A DNA stretch of 64,000 bases from Clarkia xantiana subsp. parviflora (Eukaryota; Streptophyta; Magnoliopsida; Myrtales; Onagraceae): positions 35,412,819 through 35,476,818 of the forward strand of contig JAPTYO010000008.1 in the NCBI GenBank assembly GCA_036873135.1, read 5' to 3'. The notes below the pieces were generated by a model. The model did not search any database. It worked only from the letters and a program-made list of their open reading frames with translations, and was not told the DNA's origin. Both the position numbers and the translations under genes were made by a program. Below are positions 37,605-48,626 of the stretch, piece by piece (within the stretch, counting starts at the first letter, position 1; each line of letters opens with the position of its first letter).

Positions 37605-40026
37605 ATGAAGTTCTTCAGTAGGAGGAAGCCGTCAAAGTCGACAGATAGTAGCGAGCCGGTGTTGTTAAGCTCCACTACCTCTAGCAATGCTTCTTCCACA
37701 GGGAATTCTCTGAGGACTTCCAGCTCAGTTGCAACTTCTTCTTCTGGTGATGGTGGATTGAGTTATGGAAATAGGCTTCCTCAAGTTGTGAGGCTAAATG
37801 GTGCTTCTCTAGCTGCCCCTTATGAGGCCTTGCCTAGTTTCAAAGATGTCCCCAATTCAGAGAAACACAACCTGTTCGTAAGCAAGGTAAACATGTGTTG
37901 TGTTGTCTTCAACTTTGATGATCCCACCAAATATGTTGAAGAGAAGGATATAAAGAGGCAGACCTTGCTGGAATTAGTGGATTATGTCACTTCTGCTAAT
38001 GCCAACTTCTCTGAACTTGTTATGCAAGAAATTGTGAAGATGGTGTCCACTAACTTGTTTAGAATTCTGCCCACTCCACCCAGTGAAAACAAGGCTCTTG
38101 AAGGATTTGATCTAGAAGAGGATGAACCTTCAATGGATCCATCCTGGCCTCACTTGCAAATTGTGTATGAATTACTTCTCAGGTTTGTGGCCTCACCTGA
38201 AACAGATGCTAAGCTAGCCAAGAGATACATTGATCACTCCTTCATCCTTAGATTGCTTGATCTTCTTGACTCAGAGGACCCCAGAGAAAGAGAGTATTTG
38301 AAGACTGTTCTTCATCGAATGTACGTCAAGTTTATGGTGCATCGCCCATTCATTCGGAAATCCATCAACCACGTCTTCTTTCGGTTTATATTTGAAACCG
38401 AGAAACATAATGGTATTGGGGAAATGTTAGATATCTTGGGCAGCATAATCAATGGCTTCGCTCTTCCTCTAAAAGAAGAGCATAAGCTTTTCCTTGTCCG
38501 TGCACTGATTCCGCTCCATAAGCCAAAGTGCATCCCGATGTATCATCACCAGTTGTCTTCCTGCATCACTCAGTTTGTTGAAAAAGACTGTAAACTTGCT
38601 GACACTGTCATAAGGGGTTTACTCAAGTATTGGCCTGTTACAAATAGCTCAAAGGAGGTGATGTTTCTAGGAGAACTAGAGGAAGTCTTAGAAGCAACTC
38701 AGGGCCCTGAGTTCCAGCGTTGTATGGTCCCATTGTTCCGCCGAATTGGACGTTGCTTATCTAGTTCACATTTTCAGGTCAATTCACTAGCTTCTACATT
38801 GATTATGCTCATTGCTTCTATCTTTTCCTAAATTGCTATTGCTATGTCATAAAAGGATGTGTGATTCTGTATCCAATTTTGTTAGAGCTTTCTCCCTCTG
38901 TAGTTAGCTAAATGGAAGTTCCAACATCTGAAGATTCAGTTCGGGACTATGTTACGGCCAATACTATTTAGGATAATATTATTATGTTAGACAATATCTT
39001 TACAATATTTAGTTATCTTATAATATTTAGAATATTTATCTTTAGGGTTCTTGTAATCCCTATATATAGGGTATTATTATCAATGAATTAAACAACCTTC
39101 CAACAATTAATCTTAGTCTCAAATAGAGATTTGGCTTGATTAGGAAGTAAGCTTTCTTATTTACGTGTTCTTCGTTCTATCAATATTCGGGCACGTATCA
39201 GACTATAAATATCTATAACTCATTGTTGCATTCCCCCCTTTGTCTCGCTTACCCTAAATTACCAGTTGTCTGAAGATTAAAGTCGGGTGTTAGGCTATGA
39301 AGTCACTCAGTTTTTATACTGCAATATAGATTTGAAATGTGGATCGGCTATTCTGCAAATGCATCCATCAGTCCGTTTGCTTTTACAAAAATTGAAAAAA
39401 GTAGGGAACATTGCCTAAGAAGTTACTCATTTGCAACTTCTGACATGTAGAGTGTTAGTATTATGTTGGTTTGTAAAGCAGAAGTGTAGTGGCATTCAGC
39501 TACTTGACTCAAGCAGTGGTGATATCATTACTACACAACTGCATTTGAGAAAAACCTAGGAATCACAACTTGATACCATAGTATGTCACATTTCTTGATT
39601 TCAGGTTACATCTTTTCATGTTATTTTCCTGATGCTTATTAAATCCTTCATTTTCAGGTTGCTGAGAGAGCTTTATTCTTGTGGAACAATGACCACATCG
39701 GGAATCTAATAAAACAAAACCGAAAAGTTATACTTCCCATAATATTTCCTGCTCTGGAAAGGAATGCAAGAAACCACTGGAACCAAGCCGTGAGAAGTCT
39801 GACCCTGAACGTGAGGAGGATCTTCTCTGACACCGACACTGAGCTCTTTGAAGAATGCATGGAAAAATTTCAAGAGGACGAAGCACAGGAAAAGGAAATC
39901 AAGGTGAAGCGTGAAGCCACGTGGAAACGACTCGAGGAAATCGCTGCCATGAAATCCACAACTAATGCGGTCGTGCTAGTCCCTCGTGGTGGAAATGGAA
40001 TGCCACCTCATGTGGCAGCTGGCTAA
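37605..40026 (+). CDS. Serine/threonine protein phosphatase 2A B' (B56) regulatory subunit
   Basis: B' subunits dock on the PP2A scaffold and direct the catalytic subunit to substrates. Exon 1 (37605-38777, 391 codons) and exon 2 (39658-40026) join in frame across a GT-AG intron to give about 513 aa, a normal length. The start has a short basic head ([12 protein letters not shown]) and a Ser/Thr-rich stretch to residue 60, as in plant B' proteins. The B56 core runs from about 65 to 490 with [69 protein letters not shown] and [20 protein letters not shown]. Exon 2 supplies [11 protein letters not shown] and [12 protein letters not shown] cannot say which B' paralog it is. No lesion seen. Retaining the intron would end the protein 17 residues after FQ. 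Confidence 0.97.
38950..39200 (+). repeat. Solo LTR in the PP2A B' intron
   Basis: 251 bp from TGTTACGGCC to GCACGTATCA (TG…CA), flanked by perfect five-base duplications GACTA (38945-38949 and 39201-39205). It contains a TATA-like CTATATATAGGG and an AATGAATTAAA signal in the order expected for a small LTR on the + strand, which sets the tentative strand. No internal sequence or partner LTR is present. Confidence 0.85.
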
Positions 40027-41154
40027 AAAGTAGAGGTTTTTCGTAGTAGATTTTCGTGCTGAGGAAGTGTTTGGTGTTATTGATGGACAGCATGCCAGAA
40101 CCTAGCTAGGTAACAAGGCCATATTGTTTACAACTGGCTATGATTTGGCACCTTGCTACTGCTGCATTGTATGATATTGTATCACTAACTATCAAACTAA
40201 ACATCTTCTTTGTGAATATGCTGCACTGTTCAGGTGGATGCTATCATTTCAGTGGCAAGGCTGGTTTGATATGATGGGCAGTTTCTCAGGCGAGTTGTGG
40301 GAATTTCATAAACCTTGCTCAAGGTAGGCTTTTTTTTTTCCCACTATTATATAAATATATATCGGTAAAAGCAAAAGGGTTTGCGTTGTTTGTGCAAAAT
40401 GTTGAGTTATAAGTTGATAGTGCTTGTGGATTTGTTACGGCTTAAGTTGAATATGTGTGTATGTTCAGTTCAGTCTTCTATAGCTTGCTTGTTTGTTTTG
40501 ATTTGATGTCATTGTACAAGGCAACCGCTCGATGATTGATTATTATACCTTGCTTGATCCTTAGGGTCAGGATGTTGTGGGTCCCACAACATTTCATTGA
40601 CCTTTTTTTGTATTAATTATCAAATAAAATGAAGTGAAGTTGCCTTGAGCTTTGAAAACCTTGTTTATTAGGTTTTAATAGTCTCTTCTTATATATATAA
40701 TATAACTCGTGCTATGCATGGAATAAAGTAGTTTTATATGTTATAAATTTCAGGTATTATATATAATGACAGTCAATGCAAACGATATATTATATTTATT
40801 ATTGAATTTTATAAATTTAACTAGGTTTATGGAGCATATATACCCGCACTGTGAGCATACTGTAATATATTTTTTTTCATATAAAATTCTTATTAGAGAG
40901 AAAAAATGAACTCACTATGAACTATAAAGTTATAAACACTACAAAAAATCCTAATCGTTTGTGAAATGTTATTGGTTAATAATTATAAAAGAACATAAAC
41001 ATTATGTAAATGTAGAATTAAACATGTATTTATTATATAATGATGAATAATATTAATCAATATATATTAAAAATAAATGTTTATTAAATTTTTTATAGAC
41101 GAATATAGTATGATGTTGATTAATACTCTTCAACTTAATTTATTATAAAAAAAA

Positions 41155-41156
<2 letters not shown>

Positions 41157-41190
<34 letters not shown>
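41157..41190. repeat. (TTA)n microsatellite
   Basis: About eleven uninterrupted ATT/TTA trinucleotides within AT-rich DNA. Confidence 0.9.
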
Positions 41191-42122
41191 CTGTTAAAGT
41201 TATTTAGTAATTTTTTATTATTAAACACCTTTGCTATAAATGTTATAATAATTTTTTTTTTCACATAAAAGAGTCTTTAAGAAAAAAAAACACGTTCTAC
41301 AAATATAGTGGTGGCGAAAAATGAATATAATTAAAATTAATTAAATATAATTAAAATAAGTAAATTTGAAGTTATATGTTAGTATTATATTCAACTAGGT
41401 GGCAGGCTCGTGCGTTGCGTGTTAAATAATTTATTTATATAATTATTGAAATTTTGTGAAAATTCAAACTGAATATTAAAAATTTATTTTATTAGTCTTT
41501 GCTATTTAAGATAATTCAGTTAATGTAATGAACTATATTGCACACAATTAATGTATATATAATAATATAACTTATATAATTTTATCTTAATCAAACATCG
41601 TACGCAAATTTTGACGTGTAAATGACGGTTCTATTTATTAATTAATGAATTTACACTTATGATATTACCGCAAAATTATATTATTATAATTTTAGTATCT
41701 GATAGATTTTCATATAGTGTGTACACATATTTGATAATTAATCTCTAGACTTAATGATAATTAAAACTTTAATTAGTATTTTAGGCAATCATGTTAAACA
41801 TAATTTCTTATAGTTAAGTAAAAACATACATCATTGAATCTATTATAATTGCATCAACAGTGAAAATTTATCTACTTCTAGCAAAAAACTTAAAAATATT
41901 TAAATATTTATAAAATATAGTAATTGTCAATATTTTAAATAGAGAACAAACAATATATATAATTTATTAAACTAAAAGTAACGTCACTGTATATTTTAGT
42001 AATCGGTCGTCATGAGTCGTATAAAATTGATAGTTACAAAGTTATTTATTGTTCATAAATTATAAAATGAGTAGTATTTTTTTTTGTTAAACAAATGGGT
42101 AAAGTAAAGAATTTATTCTCTA

Positions 42123-42151
42123 CTAGGTGCTGAACCCGCGCTCGTGCGGGT
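42123..42151 (-). mobile_element. Helitron-like 3' terminus
   Basis: On the minus strand an ACCCGC…GCGGGT hairpin is followed a few bases later by CTAG and then T, the pattern of a Helitron 3' end inserted before T. The element body would lie to the right. A matching TC 5' end was not found. Weaker versions start at 41395 and 46310. Confidence 0.45.
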
Positions 42152-42524
42152 ACATGAAAAAAAAAATGTACAAAAGTGTCTTATATAGAAGGAAAAAAAT
42201 TATACCTCATTGAAATCCAAATATAATTATTCAAACATTATAGATATACATAAAAAAAATAATTGCAATCAATTTGTTGTTTATATAGTTTGAGAAAAAA
42301 AAATAGGATTATAAAAATTATTATCCTAGATCTTGTGTATTTTTTTTATAAAAGAAATAAAATCGGATAACAATCGTTTGATCTGAATATGATGTGTAGA
42401 GTGTCATCCCCTTATACGGTAATTTAAACGTATTTATAAATGATTACAATAATATTATTAGTGATACTAACTTTGTGGAGATGACATATTAGTTACTATA
42501 CAATTCTGGAAAGTAAATAACTTA

Positions 42525-44173
42525 GATGGCGTGGAGGGTAATTCAAAATTCGGAGGCCTATTGGGTTAAGGTGCTTAAGGGGCTCTACTTTTCGAGGTGT
42601 ACTTTTTGGGAGGCGGCCAAGGGAGCGAGGGCGTCGTAGGCATGGACAAGCTTGTTGGCCGGCCGAGATGTGCTTAAAGTTAGTGGCATGTGGAATGTTG
42701 GGGATGGGCAAACAATTGATGTATTCCGTGACGCTTGGGTACCGGGGTTAACTCGATTTCGGCTTTCCTTACCGCAACAACCCTTACAATCTGGTGTCCG
42801 AGTTTCCGAACTCATGGTCCATGATGGGACTAGGTGGGATCCTTATGTTGTTGACATGTATACTCAATCTTGCGAGGGACGGGCTATTATGAGAATTCCG
42901 CTACCTAGCCAGTCGACGCCGGATTCCTTTATTTGGCCTTACACTAAAACCGGTGAGTTCTCTGTCAACTCGGCCTATCGACAGACTGCATGCGGATCGG
43001 GGGAGCATGACACTTCCATCCTACGAGATCATCATGGTTGCCCGATCCTGAAATGGAAAGATGTGTGGTCGATGAGTGCGATCCCGAAGGTGCGAGCTTT
43101 CATGTGGAAGTTTAATGCTAATGCGGTGGCGGTCAACTATTATCTCAATCGGCGGGGTATAGGTGTTGTTGCTACTTGTCCATTTTGCTCCGAGATTGAA
43201 ACTATCAGGCATATGTTGTTTGGTTGGGAATTGACTAAACCAGTTTGGTTTGCTACTTTATCGATTCGGCCAGAGGTTGTGGGCGCTGTTTCGGTTGCAG
43301 ATTGGCTAGTCAAAATGAGACATTTTCCGATGGCGAGTAAACAGTAGAGCCGGGTGAGATGGTCGTTGGTTGGGTTGGTTTGCTGGGAGGTATGGAATGA
43401 GCGGTGTCGTGCTTTGCATGAGCATACGGAGCCATGTCCGATAAAGACGACTGATGTAATTCACCGGGGTTTTAATGAGTTCTGGGATGCTGTGAGGAAT
43501 GTGCGGTCGACCGCCGCGACGATTGTTCAACAATCTTTGCCGGATTCGGTTTTAACCGCGGATGCATCGATTGGCCTACACCACTCTACCGTGCCAAATG
43601 TGCGCTCACCTAGGTGGATACCGCCACCCACTGATGTCGTTAAGGTTAATTGTGATGCAGCATGCGATTTCCGGACAGGTCGGGGGAGGGGGGGTGGGGG
43701 TATTGGTGGCTAAGCTCGGAGTTCTACCGGGGACTTGATCGGTGGTTTCTGTCAACCGACCTCAGGGATGGGTGTGTTGGAGTTGGAGGTGGCCGCCTTG
43801 GACGAGGGAATAAAGATTGCCGTTGCTCGGGGGTGGACTCGTGTTATTTTCGAGTCGGATTCCATGGAGGCTGTTCGTTGTTGTACTGGGGAGGCTTCTC
43901 AGATCGACTAGAGGATTGATACTCAATCTCTAACATCCGTAGGAGGGCTGACACTTTGGAATCGGTGTGCTGGTCATCGGTCCCGCGAAACGCTAATAGC
44001 TGTGCTAACTGGATTGCGATCCAAGCTAGGAAGAGGTCGTGCTTGACAAACTGGGTATCTGTACCCCCACCCTCCTTACGTTCTTTGCTTGTACTAGATA
44101 TGGAACATGTATCGCCTTGAACTTTGTAATCGTTTGTCTGTTACTATATATACATCTTTCGGAAAAAAAAAAA
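42525..44173 (+). mobile_element. 5'-truncated LINE fragment (zinc-finger RVT and RNase H end of ORF2)
   Basis: The + strand begins inside ORF2 (MAWRVIQNSEAYWVKVLKG). Frame 42652-43347 holds LLAGRDVLKVSGMWNVGDGQ, WPYTKTGEFSVNSAYR, KWKDVWSMSAIPKVRAFMWK and CPFCSEIETIRHMLFGW, the plant LINE zinc-finger domain. A stop after MASKQ is followed in frame by VCWEVWNERCRALHEH. The RNase H opens at about 43610 (WIPPPTDVVKVNCDAACDF) and shifts frame in a G-run at 43684-43703; later pieces show EVAALDEGIKIAV and FESDSMEAVRCC. The poly(A) is at 44163-44173. ACTTA shared by both flanks may be a short target duplication. Confidence 0.85.
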
Positions 44174-44967
44174 CTTATTTCAGGCATTATCAATCAAGCA
44201 TATTTAAACCATAATTAAATATAATGGACAGACAGCTATCCCCGTAGTTTACCTTCCGTAATTCTATCAACTTTATATTTCAGTATAACTACTATTTTTT
44301 TTTTAAAATAACTACAATTTTTTTTGCCTAAAAAATAACTACGAATTAAGAAATAGAGAAATATGCATAAAATAGTAATAATATTAATCATATTTCATGT
44401 GTATTATAAATATTAAACTATCACAATTTTTTTTTCTTAAATAAAAATTATTCTAGACAAATTTGGTCTTAGTCCAAGTCCAATTTAACATCCTAGAAAA
44501 CCTAGCATTTTTAGCCATCGGTGTTTGCTTCTTCCTGGTGTAGCTATCTCATTTTACCAGAGATGATGGAGCCATAAACATTATTCCTCTAATCATCCAA
44601 CCCTACCCCCTTTCTTGTGCAGTCTGTAGATCCCAAACCTCTTCACCTTCTTTAGGTTCCACATCTACGCATGCGTCCCGCCAATCAAGCTCTGTTGAAC
44701 ATTCAGATCTGTTTAGATCGAGGAGAAACCGATATAAACAAATGTAATTTGTTCTGATGTACAAATTCGAATATTTTAATCGGTGAATTATGTACGATAT
44801 CTCTGATCTCTGCTTGTAGGTTTTGATGATGTTGAAATTAGGGTACTTAAGAAATAATAAAGTTAGTTAAAAATTATCTTAACAATGGAAATATATGGGC
44901 AGACTGAGATCAGACCTATCCTGTCAATCGTACCGTGTATGTGGTCTGCGCAGGGACTCATAAAGAT
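44174..44967. other. AT-rich region with an unassigned 5'-UTR-like patch
   Basis: 44174-44460 is AT-rich. 44460-44830 is more mixed, with TTCTTCCTGGTG and CACCTTCTTTAGG-like text, possibly an old gene fragment, but there is no usable ORF and I do not recognise it. Confidence 0.35.
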
Positions 44968-45165
44968 GAGAAATTATTCATTACATCCGATTCAACAAGT
45001 GGCAGCCACTTGGTGCACCTTCATCCAATACAATATTGACATGTGTCCATTTTCTGTGTAAAAGTTGTCACGTCTCCTTCTCTCTCAACACATGTCAATT
45101 TTTAATTGGTGGAGATGCACCAAGTGGCTGCCACTTGTTGGATCGGATGTAATGAATCATTTCTC
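44968..45165. mobile_element. Mutator-type MITE
   Basis: 198 bp with inverted arms of about 50 bp: GAGAAATTATTCATTACATC at the left mirrors the right end GATGTAATGAATCATTTCTC with one difference, and inner parts AAGTGGCAGCCACTTGG match too. It is flanked by perfect nine-base duplications CATAAAGAT (44959-44967 and 45166-45174), the Mutator signature. No ORF. Confidence 0.92.
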
Positions 45166-45174
45166 CATAAAGAT

Positions 45175-45536
45175 GGGTAGAGGAGAACTGGGATGAGAAT
45201 GGTGGAACGACGTATGCAAACCAAAGTAAAAGAGGCTTAAGTAGATTTGTGACTTGAACAGTAAGAGGAATTGGACAGCCAGAGTAAATGATTAATTCTA
45301 ACCGTCGAAACCGAGAATTCAATGGTTTCCTTCATTTTTTTTTTCTAGAGTAATGAATGAATTGCAAGTCTTATATGGGTGACTTTAATTGTTTCCTTCA
45401 TATTTTTACCAGGACTTTACTTAATTATGGAGAGAGGATATGTACTGTTGATGTGTAAAAATGTAATTGGTTGGCTGAGTTGAGGTGTCAAGCACAAATT
45501 TACTCTCTTTGCAAGACCATCAGCTTTATAGTAAAT
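45175..45536. other. Spacer with a segment duplicated at about 46140-46260
   Basis: 45350-45480 (GAATTGCAAGTCTTA…TTATGGAGAGAGG) has a diverged second copy at 46140-46260. No gene seen. Confidence 0.5.
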
Positions 45537-46133
45537 TGTAAGCATATAGTGATGGACGCCGTAATTGGTAGCCCATAATATGTATAGTTTACTTAATGAA
45601 CTTGGGTAAATGTCACATTAGGGTAATTGGGCTAGACACAAGTCCCAATTGACATGGAATGCCCAAAATTGGACCTCCCCAATTACATAGGCCGGTTCAA
45701 AACTAATAGTAGAGGTATAGTGGACTTTTGTCCACTTTACTCCTCCTATAAATAAGAGGTGTTAGGGAAATTTTAGGATAATCATAATTCCCTCACAAGA
45801 GTGTTTTAGAGAGAAAAACCCTCATCCCACACACAAGGTTCGGCCGAACCATTCCTATCACCAAGGTGTGCCAAATTTCTTTCGAGCAAACTCTCCAAAG
45901 ATCTGTCCCCGTGCCGAGAATCGACCAGAGGCTTTGCTGTGTAGCTGCATCACGTAGGGCTTCTCTAACAAGAATCTCTACGGGTCCCGTCCGGAGGATC
46001 GCGAACTCCCTCGAGCAAGGATGTTGGACTACGGTTACTCTGGAGGTATGTGTAAACTTTCCGATGCGTAATTGATATTACTAGCACATACCGTGTTTAA
46101 GTTTCCGTAGTGATCACTCCCCGTAATCTAACA
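45537..46133 (+). repeat. Solo copia LTR (same family as C1 and C2)
   Basis: 597 bp, TGTAAGCATAT…GTAATCTAACA, reverse-complementary in layout to the minus-strand LTRs at 9788, 20739 and 58506. Perfect five-base duplications TAAAT flank it (45532-45536 and 46134-46138). No internal sequence is present, so it arose by recombination between two LTRs. TATAAATA is at 45747-45754, with the inverted repeat AGTGGAC-TTTT-GTCCACT just upstream (45719-45736). Confidence 0.93.
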
Positions 46134-46138
46134 TAAAT

Positions 46139-46409
46139 AACGAATTGCAAGTCTCATAACAGAGACTTTAATTGTGTCCTTCATCTTAGTTTTTAGTGCA
46201 ACTCTACTTAATTATGGAGAGAGGTTGTGACTACGTATGTGTTAAAATGTGATTTGTTAATATGGGTGAAGTGGCAGCCTCACATTGAGCCTCTCTAGTA
46301 TTAGTATAACTAGGTGCTGACCCTGGGTTACGCGCAGGGCTACTTGTTAAACTGAAAATTTTAATATGTATGGATATAATACTAGAAGTAAAAATCGATA
46401 TTAAATAAC
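46139..46409. other. Spacer with Helitron-like end motif
   Basis: Holds the second copy of the duplicated segment (to about 46260) and, at 46310-46339, a CTAG plus CCCTG…CAGGG hairpin like the one at 42123. No gene. Confidence 0.4.
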
Positions 46410-46414
46410 CGATT

Positions 46415-47149
46415 TGATGGGTTACGATGTAATCGTTAGCCCCGTTAACAGTCAATAGACGGCGAGTAAGTCCAGTGGGCCTCGTGAAAGGCCTGGAAGG
46501 CCCAGGAGCCAGTGCGAAGGGTCCCGACTTTAGCAGTCCCGATATATGAGCTGAATGCTCCCGATAAGAAGCCTCTGAGTAGGCCCCGATATGCCTTTGA
46601 GAAGGCCCCGATAATAAAGTCCCGAAGAGGCTGGACCTGTCTCGTGAGACAAAGGGTCCTGGGTGGTGACCTAGAAGGAGATAACTCTAGAGTCCCCGAT
46701 ATAAATTGGGACTTGTGATCAGAGGATAAGGCCGAGAAACCCGCCTACTAGATAGAGTAGTGGGGAAACTGTTGAGATATAGATAGCCTCCCCCGAGATA
46801 CGCAGGGCGTGCCCGAGATACTCGAAGAGTGGGCGAGATACGCGGAGCGTGGGGCGAGATATATGGAATCCCGAACGAGATATGCGGAATCGTGGGTAAA
46901 ACTGCCAGGCGCAGTCTCAGGTAACTGAGTAGCTTCCCCTCCTATATAAAGGAGGAAGTTACCTCAGAAAACACATTCTAATACGAATTTAGATTACTGC
47001 TTACCACCCCATTGATCACATACTCATTTAGGCATCAGAGAGGGATCCTGGGTCACCACCCAGGTCATCCCCTTTTGCAGGATTACGCGGAGCCCAGGAG
47101 TTCAAGCTTTCCGTCAAGAACGTAACGGAGCTTCGCCCGTGATCCAACA
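46415..47149 (+). repeat. 5' LTR of gypsy element
   Basis: TGATGGGTTACGATG…GTGATCCAACA. It carries tandem CGAGATA-type motifs around 46795-46880 and a TATA box (TATATAAA, 46943-46950) inside the imperfect inverted repeat CCTCC…GGAGG. Confidence 0.95.
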
Positions 47150-47167
47150 TTGGCGCCGTCTGTGGGA
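47150..47167 (+). other. Primer-binding site of gypsy element
   Basis: TGGCGCCGTCTGTGGGAA directly follows the LTR. The first nine bases match the tRNA-Asp-type primer class used by many plant gypsy elements. Confidence 0.8.
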
Positions 47168-47204
47168 AATTGAACGAAAAGCCAAAATAGTTTCTACCAG
47201 ATCA

Positions 47205-48626
47205 ATGGCCGGTGGTGGCAAGAAGAAGCTAGTTCAGGCCGGCAGTTCTCGCCCCGCTGGAACTGTGAATTCCCCGTTGCTGGAACATGTTGCTGAACAA
47301 GGTGAGCACCCTGCTGTTTCTCAGACAGGGGGGCATGGCGATGATGAGGTCTCAGTCCGAGACACGGCGGTGAACAGGCAAGAAATCCCGCGAAGGGAGG
47401 AAGATGCTCCCCCAAACCCGGTGGGGCACAAAGAGAAAATCCCGCGAAGGGAAATAGGCTCTTCCTCAAATTCGGAGTTAGCCAAGGCAGTAGCAGATGC
47501 TATGTCTATGTTCTTAGCGGCCATGGAGGCTCTGTTGGACAAAAGAGAGGCTGCCAGGAGGGCAGAGAAGTTGCCCCCGCGAGAAGAGCTACCTCGACCC
47601 CCTCCGAGGGTGGTTCCAGAAGAACAGGAGGTTCAGGAGGTTCGGCCCAGGAATAGGGGTAAGGAACCCGCGCACTCGGAGAAGTTCGTGGTGGATGGTC
47701 CCGGGCCAGTGCAACATATGACCATTCCCCTGAATGGCCCCATTACCCCCGATCAGGTGGTGAAGATTGTCAACATCTGCATGGGTGACCAAAAGCAAAT
47801 GACATCGGAGCTAAGGGACCGATCCACTCACGCTTTCGTTCCACGACTGCTAGATACCGTCGCCCCGCCAGGGCTAGGCATCCCGACCATCAAGGAGTAC
47901 GATGGTGAAGGGGACCCGGTCCGCCATGTTCAGAGACATGTCCAGGCCTGTATGGGTAGGACTTCGAATGATGACCTCATATGTTCACTGTTCCCGATCA
48001 CCCTGGGAGAAAGGGCCATGACATGGTTTTTCAGCCTACCGCCGGGAAGTATTACGTGCTGGGTTGATATGCACGATCGCTTCATCAAGCAATATCAAGG
48101 TCGTAGGCGTCTCCTAAAGAGCGTGAGGTATTTGACCCAGGTGGTGCAAAGATCCGACGAGTCGTTGGCATATTACTACCAATGGTTCACTGCTAGTGCC
48201 GCGGAGATCGATGAGGAGATATCGGAAGGAGAGACCATCCGCACTTTCCTTCGGAACCTGACTGCTCCGTATGGTTCCGATCTGATGCACAGTGTAGCCG
48301 CGAAGGCTGTGTGGAGCATGGAGGCCTTACAAGCGAGGGTGAAACAGCAAATCGACGTGCAGGAGTCGAAGATTGCTGCCGGAGAGCTTGATCCTCCGAA
48401 GTCAGGGAGAGGAACGCCATCGTCCAAGCTATCGGATGATCGCAAAGGGAGCGACAAATCGGAGGGAAGTAGGAGCCGTGGTCGCCCCGACAGAAGGGAG
48501 GATAAGCGTCCTCCGAGGAAGGATAACCGTGAGGGTCGCAACGTGCCCCTCAACAGTTCGATGACCTCCGTGCTAGCGGTGATGGATCGGCAGGGTCTCG
48601 CCCGATACCCCCCGAGGCCGCTCTGA
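47205..48626 (+). pseudogene. gypsy gag (capsid part)
   Basis: Gag forms the particle that packages element RNA. I start at the ATG of MAGGGKKKLVQ, the first after the primer site. The capsid (retrotransposon gag) region lies at about residues 210-360: PRLLDTVAPPGLGIP, YDGEGDPVRHVQRHVQACMG, FPITLGERAMTWFFSLPPGS and RTFLRNL. A basic, Arg/Lys-rich tail follows. The frame stops at 48624-48626, just before a C-x2-H-x4-H-x4-C zinc knuckle (CRYHRANGHDTDNC) that appears one frame over. This implies a one-base slip near the C-run at 48608-48613. Confidence 0.9.

Larger units (their letters stand above)
40027..42524. other. PP2A B' 3' flank and long AT-rich region
   Basis: The first few hundred bases probably hold the 3' UTR. 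The rest is strongly AT-rich, with a (TTA)n microsatellite at about 41157-41190 and two Helitron-like end motifs. No ORF with coding character. Confidence 0.45.

Noticed and set aside
38778..38831. Longer single-exon form of the PP2A B' protein
   Set aside because: The 17 extra residues after FQ are intron; the canonical GT-AG intron restores the family sequence from 39658.
47139..47204. Possible earlier start of the gypsy gag frame
   Set aside because: It begins in the LTR and reads through the primer-binding site without an ATG; the first sensible ATG is 47205.
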